Source: CAJXZP01 sp041563475
GTDB lineage: Bacteria; Bacteroidota; Bacteroidia; Flavobacteriales_G; Salibacteraceae
Reading direction: 5' to 3'
Length of the DNA: 13,459 nucleotides
Assembly (NCBI GenBank): GCA_041563475.1
Contig: JBFFMY010000067.1
Coordinates: 1-13,459 of the forward strand
Shown: piece by piece, positions 1 to 7,568 of the stretch
Position numbering within the stretch: the first letter of the stretch is position 1
Layout of the letters: the number at the start of each line of letters is the position of its first letter
Program-made: the position numbers and the translations under genes
Notes under the pieces: generated by a model
What the model was told of the DNA's origin: nothing
The model's input: only the letters and a program-made list of their open reading frames with translations
Databases searched by the model: none

Positions 1-225
1 ATGAACGCCATCAGTGGCAGAAAAAAATATGGAATCACCCATTTTCAATATTTGCAATGGTTGAGAACTACCAAACGGATTGATGTCTTTGACTAGTTCT
101 AGTTTTAAAGGGTGTTGGGCGGTTGTGAACGGGCTAAAACATAACCCTATCAACAAAAAGAATAGCCAAAGCAAGGGAAATTCCGCTACTTTTTCAATCT
201 TAATATCGCGTTTTGAATTAATCAT
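1..225 (-). CDS. ELWxTDGT-repeat secreted protein, N-terminal part (runs off the left edge)
   Basis: Reading leftward from the ATG at 223-225 gives 75 uninterrupted codons to the window edge. The protein begins with a basic stretch (residues 1-15), a hydrophobic core (about 16-36, rich in Leu and Phe) ending in TTA-Q, consistent with a Sec signal peptide. Then comes LVKDINPFGSSQPLQ and, later, DSIFFSATDGVH. That pattern (LVKDINP-G-S, then L/I-F-F-S-A-x-D-G-x-H) is the typical repeat of ELWxTDGT proteins, where ELW-SDGT follows directly; here the window ends just before it. Such proteins are large, exported, repetitive beta-rich surface or secreted proteins in Bacteroidota, often with a T9SS tail; the function is unknown. 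The frame stays open upstream to about 435 but has no ATG, so 225 is the best start. No clear promoter was found. Confidence 0.72.
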   Translation of the reverse strand, partial: MINSKRDIKIEKVAEFPLLWLFFLLIGLCFSPFTTAQHPLKLELVKDINPFGSSQPLQILKMGDSIFFSATDGVH

Positions 226-450
226 TTTAATTGCTTGACTGTCATGAATTTTTTGCCCTATCCTATTAATGACGTGGGTAGTTAGAAAAACGTTGTATGA
301 GACATTAAAAATAATATTATTGGCGGTAAGGCTTAAGCCCACATTGTCATTTATAACTGTCCAATGAAATACTAAATCGGTATTTTCGCTAGCATTATTT
401 TCAAGTTTGGAATTAAAAAAACAGTTGCGAAAAAGTCAATACGGGTTTTC

Positions 451-570
451 CCTAAATTTTAAGTAATGAGGTCGTGAATTGAACTAAAAAACATGAGCCA
501 AGCCATGGAAATTGATGTGCCTATGGATATAGATGCCAATACAGGTAACAACTGGTTACAGGCGCATTAA
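451..570 (+). pseudogene. polA: 3'-end remnant of DNA polymerase I (polA), broken
   Basis: A short plus-strand stretch (493-570) reads MSQAMEIDVPMDIDANTG then NNWLQAH and stop TAA. This matches the conserved C-terminus of bacterial DNA polymerase I, as in E. coli (MENCTRLDVPLLVEV then GENWDQAH), including the terminal N-W-x-x-A-H. Immediately upstream, IELKN (478-492) and, in another frame, SNEVV (about 455-469) fit the preceding helix segment but are separated by a TGA at 475-477 and a frameshift. No polymerase sequence is seen further upstream, so roughly 35-40 codons of a gene of about 900 codons remain. It cannot be functional. An intact polA must lie elsewhere, because the gene is normally present in this phylum. 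Identification rests on motif memory and is fairly strong for the last 25 residues. Confidence 0.66.
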
Positions 571-611
571 TTACTCTGAAAAAATTACTGGGTTCTGGGG
601 ATGCCTTTTTA

Positions 612-1034
612 CTACTTTCCAAAGTAGTATATGTCTTTGTATTCTATACCCTGAATGTCATAAGTTTCAGATAGCGTCAATTTTGTTGAGGTTAGTTGGT
701 CAATGTTTACCGCCCAAATATCACTATTTCCAAAGTCGAAATAAATAGTGGTTTTATCTGCATTAAAAGACCATTGAAATGTTTCATCTACTGATCCTTG
801 GTAATAATGTGAACCACTACCATTAGTATTAAATTCAAAAACATCTGCGTTAATGATTTCTGTGCTTTCTAAAATATTTTCTTCATATGACTCCGCGCGT
901 ATTCCAGTCCAATTTCCACTGGTTAGCAATTCAGATTTTGTTGGTTCAGGTGTGGGTTCATCTTTTTTACACGAACCGAATGAGAGAACTGCAAATGCCA
1001 AGATGATGGAGAATAAAAAAGTTGTTTTTTTCAT
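612..1034 (-). CDS. small lipocalin-like lipoprotein
   Basis: This 140-residue protein starts at the ATG at 1032-1034; a longer frame to 1076 would place 14 extra residues before an otherwise classic lipoprotein signal, so the shorter start is preferred. Residues 1-22 form a lipoprotein signal peptide (KK, hydrophobic core, lipobox LSFGSC with the modified Cys at 22), followed by a charged Pro/Glu linker (KKDEPTPEPTKSE) typical of Bacteroidota lipoproteins. The mature part begins LLTSGNWTGIRAES and alternates beta-like segments, including a paired F-x-W-S-F-N-A-D-K and TSTKLTLSETYD pattern. This resembles the small lipocalin-like lipoproteins common in Flavobacteriia. It should be anchored in the envelope; ligand and function are unknown. 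The gene ends 42 bases from the polA remnant. No clear promoter or T-rich terminator was seen. Confidence 0.75.
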   Translation of the reverse strand: MKKTTFLFSIILAFAVLSFGSCKKDEPTPEPTKSELLTSGNWTGIRAESYEENILESTEIINADVFEFNTNGSGSHYYQGSVDETFQWSFNADKTTIYFDFGNSDIWAVNIDQLTSTKLTLSETYDIQGIEYKDIYYFGK

Positions 1035-1145
1035 GGCTTCGAAATTAAAGTATAGATATCCTAAGTAGAATATCAAGTATACGAAAATAGTAAAACCGGA
1101 AATTTTTTCAAGCTACTTGAAGTGGAATACCGAATATTACTCCAT

Positions 1146-1171
1146 AAAAAAAGCCTTCAACATGTGAAAGC
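1146..1171 (-). terminator. rho-independent terminator of the 1197-1604 gene
   Basis: On the minus strand, GCTTTCA (1165-1171) pairs with TGAAGGC (1153-1159, one G-U pair) around a 5-base loop. It is followed directly by seven T residues (1146-1152 read as A on the plus strand). The stem can extend through one wobble and several A-T pairs. It lies 26 bases past the stop of the small secreted protein gene and points the right way. Confidence 0.75.
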
Positions 1172-1196
1172 CTTTCAGTTTTTTGAGCGCAATTTA

Positions 1197-1604
1197 TTAC
1201 TCCTTCAATACAAAATGGTAAACGATTTCTTCATGGTAAATCGTTAAATTTTTTCCTTCGATGGTGTAATCTCCGCCAAATTCAGGCATTTTCATCAATT
1301 CCTCATTCGGGTTATCAAAAAAGCAACACCCCGGATCCCAGGTAGTTTTATTGGTATAGGTAATACTTCCCTTTTCAATTTTTGGTTCTTTTACAACCCC
1401 TTTTATACAAGATCCATTTACTAATATTTCTGATTTTGAAATGGTAATGAAATAGGTTTTTGGCCAATCGGCATAGCTCACATCCCCTGTTGGGCTATGG
1501 ATTTTTTCGATTTTCCAAACGTTTTCAATAGAGGCAGTTTCTTGGGCAACGGAAGTTGCGATACTGAATACCGCCAATACGGCAATTACAATTAATTTTT
1601 TCAT
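1197..1604 (-). CDS. small secreted protein, META-like
   Basis: 135 residues starting at the ATG at 1602-1604. Residues 1-20 form a Sec signal peptide (MKK, hydrophobic core, TSVAQ cleavage region), so the product is exported to the periplasm or outside. The mature part has the order W-K-I-E-K-I, G-D-V-S-Y, F-I-T-I-S, VNGSCIKG, ITYTNKTTWDPGCC and YTIEGKNLTIYHE. That recalls META/HslJ-like or lipocalin-like small beta domains, in which an early Trp, a central G-x-C and a later Cys are usual. Three cysteines (one in GSC, two adjacent in PGCC) could form a disulfide in the periplasm. The gene has its own promoter element (1637-1644) and terminator (1146-1171), so it is probably monocistronic. 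The family assignment is tentative and no function can be given. Confidence 0.7.
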   Translation of the reverse strand: MKKLIVIAVLAVFSIATSVAQETASIENVWKIEKIHSPTGDVSYADWPKTYFITISKSEILVNGSCIKGVVKEPKIEKGSITYTNKTTWDPGCCFFDNPNEELMKMPEFGGDYTIEGKNLTIYHEEIVYHFVLKE

Positions 1605-1609
1605 GGTGA

Positions 1610-1670
1610 TTTTAGTTTTTAGTTTGTTTTGTCCTTCAAAGCTAGAAGAATTTCGTGCTAAAAACTAAAA
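1610..1670. repeat. 13-bp perfect inverted repeat around the 1637-1644 promoter element
   Basis: TTTTAGTTTTTAG (1610-1622) is the exact reverse complement of CTAAAAACTAAAA (1658-1670), with 35 bases between them. The -7 element of the secreted-protein gene lies inside the spacer, so the arms could be an operator or form a cruciform. The arms are AT-rich and low in complexity, so chance is possible. Confidence 0.45.
1637..1644 (-). promoter_or_regulatory. Bacteroidota -7 promoter element for the secreted protein gene
   Basis: On the minus strand this reads TAGCTTTG, a full match to the TAnnTTTG -7 consensus of the Bacteroidota primary sigma factor, 32 bases before the ATG. No clear TTG -33 element was found at the usual distance. 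Confidence 0.5.
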
Positions 1671-1694
1671 ACCCTGTGGAAATGAGAGGAAATG

Positions 1695-1724
1695 TCTGCT
1701 AGAACTCATTTAGAGGTCAGCAGA
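1695..1724 (-). terminator. hairpin just past pheS, possible 3'-end or terminator structure
   Basis: TCTGCT (1695-1700) pairs with AGCAGA (1719-1724), and GAACTC (1702-1707) pairs with GAGGTC (1713-1718) with one mismatch, around loop ATTTA. It begins 4 bases beyond the pheS stop codon on the transcribed side. No T-run follows on the minus strand, so it is either a factor-dependent 3' end or an RNA-stabilising hairpin. Confidence 0.4.
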
Positions 1725-1728
1725 AATT

Positions 1729-2754
1729 CTAATAAGTTTCTTTAAACTGCTTTAAAAAACGCGCGTCATTTTCGTAAAACAAGCGCAAATCATCCACTTG
1801 ATATTTCAACATAGCAATACGCTCCATTCCCATACCAAATGCAAAACCGGAGTACTTTTCTGGGTCGATATTGAAGTTTTTCAATACGTTCGGATCAACC
1901 ATACCGCAGCCCAAAATTTCTAACCAACCTGTCCCTTTTGTAATTCTATAATCTGCTTCTGTTTTCAATCCCCAATACACATCTACTTCAGCACTTGGTT
2001 CGGTAAACGGGAAATAAGATGGACGTAAGCGAATGCGTGCATCTTCGCCAAAAAATTCTTTTGCGAAATAAAGTAATGTCAATTTCAAATCCGCAAAACT
2101 CACGTTTTCATCAATCACCAATCCTTCAATTTGGTGAAAAATACAATGCGCTCGTGCAGAAATAGCTTCGTTTCTATATACTCTTCCAGGTGCAATTACA
2201 CGAATAGGCGGTTTTTGGTTTTCCATTACCCGTGCCTGGACAGAACTTGTATGGGTACGCAGAGCGAAATTCCCTGGTAAATCAACAAAAAAGGTATCCT
2301 GCATATCCCTTGCCGGGTGCTCTTCTGGGAAATTTAATGAAGTAAAGTTGTGCCAATCGTCTTCAACCTCAGGACCTTCGGCTACAGAAAACGACATTTT
2401 ATTAAAAATTTGAATGATTTCATTCATTACCAAAGAAACGGGATGACGGGAGCCTGTTTGAAATGGAAATCCAGGTCGAGATAGATCAATATTTCCATAC
2501 TTTTCACCTACGCCATTGGTGTCCAAAGTCGCTTTAAGCTCATCGATTCTACTCATTGCAGCAACTTTTAGGTCGTTAATTAACTGACCCATTTCGCGCT
2601 TTTCCTCAGGTGCCACTGTTTTGAAATCGGCAAAAAGTGATTTTAGAATTCCTTTAGACCCTAAAAATTTAATACGTAAAGATTCAATCTCATCTACCGT
2701 TGTGGCCTTGAAATTTTTAATTTCTTGTTGGTACTCTTCTATTTTGTTTCTCAT
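1729..2754 (-). CDS. pheS: phenylalanine--tRNA ligase alpha subunit
   Basis: PheS forms an (alpha-beta)2 enzyme with PheT that charges tRNA-Phe in the cytoplasm; PheS carries the catalytic class II aminoacyl-tRNA synthetase fold. The product is 341 residues, close to the E. coli subunit (327). Residues 1-80 form the N-terminal helical coiled-coil arm. Motif 1 is seen at GSRHPV (101-106), motif 2 at RVYRNEA...HQIE (191-210) and motif 3 at GFAFGMGMERI (303-313). Ala305 corresponds to E. coli Ala294, the residue that sets phenylalanine specificity, so ordinary substrate choice is expected. The ATG at 2752-2754 is preferred over an in-frame TTG 12 bases upstream because it gives the usual start of the arm (M-x-x-K-I-x-E-Y). 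pheT is not adjacent, which is common in this phylum. The gene is divergent from the histidine kinase. Confidence 0.97.
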   Translation of the reverse strand: MRNKIEEYQQEIKNFKATTVDEIESLRIKFLGSKGILKSLFADFKTVAPEEKREMGQLINDLKVAAMSRIDELKATLDTNGVGEKYGNIDLSRPGFPFQTGSRHPVSLVMNEIIQIFNKMSFSVAEGPEVEDDWHNFTSLNFPEEHPARDMQDTFFVDLPGNFALRTHTSSVQARVMENQKPPIRVIAPGRVYRNEAISARAHCIFHQIEGLVIDENVSFADLKLTLLYFAKEFFGEDARIRLRPSYFPFTEPSAEVDVYWGLKTEADYRITKGTGWLEILGCGMVDPNVLKNFNIDPEKYSGFAFGMGMERIAMLKYQVDDLRLFYENDARFLKQFKETY

Positions 2755-2890
2755 TACAGTTGGCAATTACCATTCGTGGCGCGAAAATATGAAAATTTCT
2801 GGGTAATACAGCGGTCAATACGTGGCATGAAAATGGCATAAATTAGTTCAATTCTAGAATTTTAGACCTATAACTTTTAAGGCTCTAAAA

Positions 2891-2922
2891 TTGCTATGAG
2901 GAAGTCAAAATAATTACTTTCG
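2891..2922 (+). promoter_or_regulatory. possible promoter of the histidine kinase gene
   Basis: TTG (2891-2893), a 21-base spacer, then TACTTTCG (2915-2922), one mismatch from TAnnTTTG. This places the likely transcription start at or next to the ATG at 2928, which would make the message leaderless or nearly so. No Shine-Dalgarno sequence is visible. This is a tentative match. Confidence 0.3.
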
Positions 2923-2927
2923 TTTCT

Positions 2928-4376
2928 ATGCCTTTCGGATTCAAAAAACGCACATTAGGTTCGCGCATTTATTTTTCAATGATTGCGCTAATTGTTATTT
3001 CATTGCTGATTACCGGGATTTTCACAATCTATTTTTTCAAGCAAGAAAACGACATTTATCACCTGGGAAGATTGCAACGTAAGGAGCAGTCGATTATGCT
3101 AGCTTTGAAATATTTTGTAGTTGAGAATGAAATAAATGAGGTAAATTCTAAATTGGAAAAGAAATTGGATGAGCTAGCCAATATTCACAATTTAGATTTG
3201 AATCTGTACAACGAATTTGGTGGAATAGTTTACACAACCATTACGGATGAAACAAAAGAAACCCTTGCTTCAGAGAGTATTTCATCGGCTATTATTGACT
3301 CCGTGGGCACGACAGAAGACCCCTTGATTGTGGAGGAAAACCTAGATGGTCAAAACTACTTATCGACATATTTTTTAATTAAAAATCAAACTGGACGACC
3401 TATTGCGGTAGTGAATATGCCATACCACAAAGACAGTGAGCGAAACCGCAAAGAACTAAATGCTTTTTTGAACACCCTAGTTCAAGTGTTTTTATTGCTG
3501 TTTGTTGGCGCAAGTTTAATCGCCTATTTTTTGTCTAATTATATTACAAAGTCCCTTCAAGCGGTTTCAAAACGTATTGTTGAAACACAATTATCTGGTG
3601 AAAACCCGCATATTGAATGGGAAAGTGACGATGAAATAGGGGAGTTGGTTACGAATTACAATCGAATGATTGATGAGTTGCAACACAGTGCAGATTTATT
3701 GGCGAAAAGTGAGCGTGAACTCGCATGGAAAGAGATGGCAAGACAAGTGGCTCATGAGATTAAAAACCCTTTGACTCCGATGCGATTAAATATTCAACAT
3801 TTGCAGCGCAGCATTAATGATAACCCCGAGGATATTCAGTCCCGTGTAGATCAATTTACCAAAGTAATGTTGGAACAAATTGATACCCTTTCACGAATTG
3901 CCAGTGAGTTTTCGAATTTTGCCAAAATGCCACGTCCGGAAATTGAGTCATTAAACCTCCCAGAAACTATTTTAGTTGGTGTTCAATTGTATTCCAATAC
4001 CCCAAATGTGGATGTGAGATTTGTAAATAATATGGCCCAAGATGTTTTTATTGAAGCAGATCGAAAACAACTTATACGGTCCATAAGTAATTTAATTAAA
4101 AATGCAATTCAGGCTATTCCTAGACAACGAAAAGGAGAAATCTTGGTGCGATTAAACCAAGAAAATGGTCAAATCAAAATTAGCATTACCGATAACGGAA
4201 AAGGAATTCCCGAACACGAGCAAGAAAAAATATTTGAACCCTATTTTACCACTAAATCGGGTGGTACCGGTTTGGGATTAGCGATGGTGAAAAATATGCT
4301 GAAAGAGTTTGGTGCATCCATTAGTTTCGAAACCATAGAAAATGAAGGTACAACCTTTACAATTGTTTTTAACTAA
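2928..4376 (+). CDS. membrane sensor histidine kinase, NtrY-like (HAMP-HisKA-HATPase)
   Basis: 482 residues. TM helix 1 spans about 14-37. A periplasmic sensor region follows at about 38-180 without a recognised domain name, then TM helix 2 (about 181-205) and a HAMP linker (about 203-257, with ESDDEIGELVTNYNRMIDEL). The HisKA box is WKEMARQVAHEIKNPLTP with phospho-acceptor His276. The ATPase domain has N-box NLIKNA (Asn392 in the box), G1 DNGKGI (Asp422), F-box IFEPYFTTK and G2 GTGLGLAM (about 447-453). All catalytic motifs are intact. The HEIKNPLTP form is typical of the NtrY group. It should autophosphorylate and pass phosphate to a response regulator, but none is in this window, so it is an orphan here. 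The signal is unknown. Its TAA is directly followed by the stop of the convergent gene. Confidence 0.93.
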   Translation: MPFGFKKRTLGSRIYFSMIALIVISLLITGIFTIYFFKQENDIYHLGRLQRKEQSIMLALKYFVVENEINEVNSKLEKKLDELANIHNLDLNLYNEFGGIVYTTITDETKETLASESISSAIIDSVGTTEDPLIVEENLDGQNYLSTYFLIKNQTGRPIAVVNMPYHKDSERNRKELNAFLNTLVQVFLLLFVGASLIAYFLSNYITKSLQAVSKRIVETQLSGENPHIEWESDDEIGELVTNYNRMIDELQHSADLLAKSERELAWKEMARQVAHEIKNPLTPMRLNIQHLQRSINDNPEDIQSRVDQFTKVMLEQIDTLSRIASEFSNFAKMPRPEIESLNLPETILVGVQLYSNTPNVDVRFVNNMAQDVFIEADRKQLIRSISNLIKNAIQAIPRQRKGEILVRLNQENGQIKISITDNGKGIPEHEQEKIFEPYFTTKSGGTGLGLAMVKNMLKEFGASISFETIENEGTTFTIVFN

Positions 4377-6588
4377 TTACTCTTCTTTCACCTCATAAAC
4401 CATTTCAAATCGCGGTTTATTTCTGTTCACATCTTCTTTCCAAACATCTATTATTAGGAACCTTTCAGAAAGTTCCTTAGAGTCAATGTACTGTTTCATA
4501 TTTGCCGCACGTTGGGTAAGAATTCTTTTATGCGTTTCGTCTACCGCGCTCTTTGGAACATATAAATCAGCTAGTTCATTAAACGATAATGTGCCGGCCA
4601 CCGCGTTGGTTTTTGTTTCTAAAAACGCAATGATTTCAGGCGTTTCATCTAAGTGCAATATTTTGGCCCTATCTACCGGATCAAGATCAATTTTGGCAGA
4701 ATCAGATCCGTAATTTTGTTGTAAGAAACACCCTTTTTTAGCCAAATAATCTTGAATTAATTTTCGCTCTTTGGCCACATCCAGTACCTGGGTGGCTTGC
4801 ACATTTATTCCAGGTTTTTGAACCAAAATATCTGAAATCATGTCAATTTTGGCGGTCTGTTCCGGACCGAGCTCCCATTGCAATAATTCAAATCGAATAA
4901 ATTTAATATCATCTTCTTCCGCACCTACGGCACCCGCTAATAGGTTATACGGAGAAGTTGCCGCTTTAATGAGAACGTTCATGACTACTTTCCACACCAG
5001 TTTACTGTACTTAAACTCCGGATCATCTAAGTTTCCTTCAGCCGGAACATCAATTAGTATAAGTTTTTTTGGGTCTTCTAATACCATCACTCCTAATTTC
5101 ATCGGCACGTTGTATTCTGGTTTTAAATCATTTCGTTTGTCGCCCAAATTTGTTTTATACAACTTCATTATCAAATGGCTATTCAGCTTGTTATCCAAGA
5201 CCTTATTTTTAGTTTGGAAGCTTAATCGGCCACCCTTGATAGGGTACGCAGTTGAATTTAAACTAAACACAGAGAAATCTTCGATTGGAATGTCATTTAA
5301 ATCCAGATCAAATGTCCCCCCTTTTGCTGGGTTTCCTGGATCCGTAATGACCAAGCCTTTTAAAGTGCCTGCCGCGTTCATTATTGCATCCATATTGAAT
5401 GTCACATTTCGACCTTCGGTTAATGAATCTGCCGAGAAGTTTATTTCAGAAATACTGTATTTAAAAGGTCCATTTGCAACTGCTGCGTCTGTATAATTGA
5501 TTTCTCCATTTTGAAGGCGAAATTCTTCCAGTAGATATTGCAACGGAGCGCTTTCCACATCAGATTCAACTTTTATTTGTTCAACTGACGTTGACTCTGG
5601 GGATTCTTTAACTAAAGCGCTTAAGTTGTCATAATCGGCATATTGAACCGCATTAATTGTAGGTCGATTTAGTTGTAAGGAGCCAAAATGATACACATTC
5701 GTTTCCAAGTTTATTTCTTTCGCATTTATAAATACAGAGGATATATTAACTGCCTCAATTCCATTTTTATCTGTTAAAGCGAAATCGTTTAAGTTCATAC
5801 TCCCCGTTATAGTTGGAGCGGCAGGATTATCTAAGTCACCCTTAACATGAATATCTGCACCAAACCACCCTTTGAGGTCAGAAACTTCTAGGCTAGACTC
5901 GGTATAAACAAGAAATGGGTGAAGGTCTAAATTGGATATAGACATGTCACAAGCGTACGTTTTTCCCGGTAAATTATAGTCGATATCTAATTTGAAAACC
6001 CCTCCTTCTGCCAAAGCAAATTCTAACCCTGCTTTTGTTTCTTCATCCCCAAAAGTTATACGGGACCTTGATATTAATGTCTTTAAGATTATGAATGGCG
6101 GGCAAATCACGGTCATCATAATTCACAGAACTGTATAGGATTTGAATATCGTTAATAGTGAATTTCTTTATAAAAGATTCTTCGGTTTCAATGGTTGTAT
6201 CCGCCATGGTTGAATCCGTTTCAGGAATGAGATCCGCGAAATTGAATATTTCATTTTGTTTCCAAACATCAATTTCAAGCCCTTTTATATGAAGAGCTTC
6301 GGTTAAAAACTCACCGCTAAAAAGTTTGTATAATTTAAGGTTGGTGAAAAGGGAATCAAATTGCACAAAACTACCCGAATCTTGTTCTTCCAGTATGCGG
6401 AGATTGGTAATTAGAAAATGCCCGTTGAAGGCATTAAAATCCAGCTCATCCATTAAGATTTGTCGACCAACAAGCTCTTTGCTATGTTCTTCTAGATAGC
6501 TTTTTGCGTAGTTTGGACCAAATACCAAAACAGCGGATACTGTGAGTAAGATGATTAGAAAAATGAATGTGAGTAGTTTTTTTACCAT
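4377..6588 (-). pseudogene. AsmA/DUF748-like envelope protein gene split by a frameshift
   Basis: Two overlapping minus-strand frames together make one protein of about 735 residues. The first part (ATG at 6586-6588, stop in frame at 6043-6045) has an N-terminal membrane anchor (about residues 5-24) and then the DUF748 start, with L-x-I-x-G-L-E-I-D-V-W and VNYDDRDLPAIHNLKDINI. The second part continues with ITFGDEETKAGLEFALAEGG, which is how DUF748 repeats proceed, through to the stop at 4377-4379. The switch is at about 6057-6066, where KVP in one frame should be followed by G-ITFG in the other. A loss of two bases (or a gain of one) explains it. AsmA-like proteins bridge the envelope and are linked to lipid or outer-membrane homeostasis. 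Apart from the frameshift, both halves look well preserved, so the break is recent or a sequence error. Confidence 0.78.
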
Positions 6589-6608
6589 AAGGACTTGAAA
6601 ATCATTTT

Positions 6609-6616
6609 CAAAAGTA
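6609..6616 (-). promoter_or_regulatory. -7 promoter element of the DUF748 gene
   Basis: On the minus strand this reads TACTTTTG, a full match to TAnnTTTG, 20 bases before the ATG at 6588. The same octamer serves the divergent enoyl-CoA hydratase gene. Confidence 0.55.
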
Positions 6617-6670
6617 ACATTCCACGTATAAATGAAATACTAAATTTCAAGAATTACCGCTCATTTTCCA

Positions 6671-6678
6671 TACTTTTG
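6671..6678 (+). promoter_or_regulatory. -7 promoter element of the enoyl-CoA hydratase gene
   Basis: TACTTTTG on the plus strand, a full match to TAnnTTTG, 20 bases before the ATG at 6699. That is the same octamer and the same distance as the divergent promoter at 6609-6616. No clear -33 TTG is at the usual spacing. Confidence 0.55.
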
Positions 6679-6698
6679 ATTTTGAAAAATTTAGAAAA

Positions 6699-7481
6699 AT
6701 GGCATACGAAAATATTATTACCGATAGTGAAGGTGCAATCATGCGCATCACGATAAACAGACCAAATCAGTTAAATGCTTTAAACGGAAACACCATTGCC
6801 GAGTTAAGCAAAGCTTTTAAAGAAGGGGAGTCTAATTCAGCAATACGTGCAATTATTGTTACCGGAATGGGTGAAAAAGCTTTTGTGGCTGGGGCAGATA
6901 TCAAAGAATTTGCAGAATTTAGTGTAGCTGAAGGAAAGGAATTGAGTAGAAAAGGACACGAAATCTTGTTTGACCTTATTGAGAATTTAAAAACCCCAGT
7001 TATAGCCGCTATTAATGGATATTGCTTAGGTGGCGGTTTAGAACTTGCTATGGCATGTCATATTCGGGTAGCTTCAGATAATGCGATGATGGGTTTACCA
7101 GAAGTTTCATTGGGGGTAATTCCTGGATATGGAGGAACGCAACGTCTGACTCAACTAGTGGGAAAAGGAAAAGCGCTCGAACTTATAATGACCGCAGGAA
7201 TGATGAAAGCGGAAGAAGCGAAAGAATGGGGGTTAGTTAATCATGTTACTTTTCAAAAGGAGTTGCTTGAAATGGCGGAGAAAATTGCCAATAAAATTGC
7301 CAAGAACTCACCTAAAGCGATTAGTCTAGCCATTGAGGCGGTTAATGCAGGACAATTAGACGGGGTAAATGGATTTACCGTTGAAATTGAAAAGTTTGGG
7401 GAAGCATTTGGGACAGATGACTTTAAGGAAGGAACACAAGCCTTTTTGAATAAAGAGAAACCAAATTTTACGGGGAATTAG
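6699..7481 (+). CDS. enoyl-CoA hydratase/isomerase (crotonase family)
   Basis: 260 residues, the standard crotonase length. It likely hydrates trans-2-enoyl-CoA to 3-hydroxyacyl-CoA in fatty-acid or amino-acid beta-oxidation in the cytoplasm. Key parts are present: AGADIKEF (64-71, first oxyanion-hole segment), GYCLGGGLELAMACHI (107-122, second oxyanion glycine at 112 and Glu115) and GLPEVSLGVIPGYGGTQRL (132-150, Glu135). Glu115 and Glu135 match the two catalytic glutamates of rat mitochondrial hydratase (Glu144 and Glu164), so true hydratase activity is expected. The C-terminus ends FLNKEKPNFTGN, the usual family ending. The exact acyl-chain preference cannot be told. The gene lies opposite the DUF748 gene with a 110-base divergent promoter region. 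Its last 41 bases are partly duplicated at 10121-10160, beyond mscS. Confidence 0.95.
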   Translation: MAYENIITDSEGAIMRITINRPNQLNALNGNTIAELSKAFKEGESNSAIRAIIVTGMGEKAFVAGADIKEFAEFSVAEGKELSRKGHEILFDLIENLKTPVIAAINGYCLGGGLELAMACHIRVASDNAMMGLPEVSLGVIPGYGGTQRLTQLVGKGKALELIMTAGMMKAEEAKEWGLVNHVTFQKELLEMAEKIANKIAKNSPKAISLAIEAVNAGQLDGVNGFTVEIEKFGEAFGTDDFKEGTQAFLNKEKPNFTGN

Positions 7482-7519
7482 TTTACGTTGTTCTCGTATT
7501 TCATTTAGAGAACATAAAC
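7481..7519 (+). other. hairpin after the enoyl-CoA hydratase gene
   Basis: GTTTA (7481-7485) and TGTTCTC (7489-7495) pair with GAGAACATAAAC (7508-7519), leaving a 3-base bulge and a 12-base loop. No T-run follows, so it is not a standard intrinsic terminator. It may mark the 3' end of the hydratase message or a processing site before mscS. Confidence 0.35.
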
Positions 7520-7568
7520 AATATTCGTTTAGTATAAATAAGTAACATAGTTAACAAAATAAGGCCTT

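Noticed and set aside
330..385. Palindrome GGCTTAAGCC (330-339) and small hairpin (367-385) as a recombination or attachment site
   Set aside because: Short, isolated, with no integrase gene or second copy in the window.
533..748. 71-codon plus-strand open frame overlapping the polA remnant and lipoprotein gene
   Set aside because: It overlaps the polA frame out of register and is antisense to the lipoprotein gene; no protein-like features.
2755..2766. Upstream TTG start for pheS adding four residues
   Set aside because: The ATG at 2752-2754 gives the standard family start; the extra residues have no support.
4840..5496. 218-codon open frame on the plus strand opposite the DUF748 gene
   Set aside because: It is antisense to well-conserved DUF748 coding sequence, has no recognisable domain or start context, and its residues look like a mirrored coding shadow.
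6043..6119. Programmed ribosomal frameshift in the DUF748 gene
   Set aside because: No slippery heptamer, no rare-codon or stop-codon shift site of a known type at the switch, and no downstream stimulatory structure noticed; a simple two-base loss is a better explanation.
363..6645. 15-base repeat AATGAAATACTAAAT at 363-377 and 6631-6645
   Set aside because: In an AT-rich 13-kb window one such match is not surprising, flanks do not match, and the two sites have no shared context.
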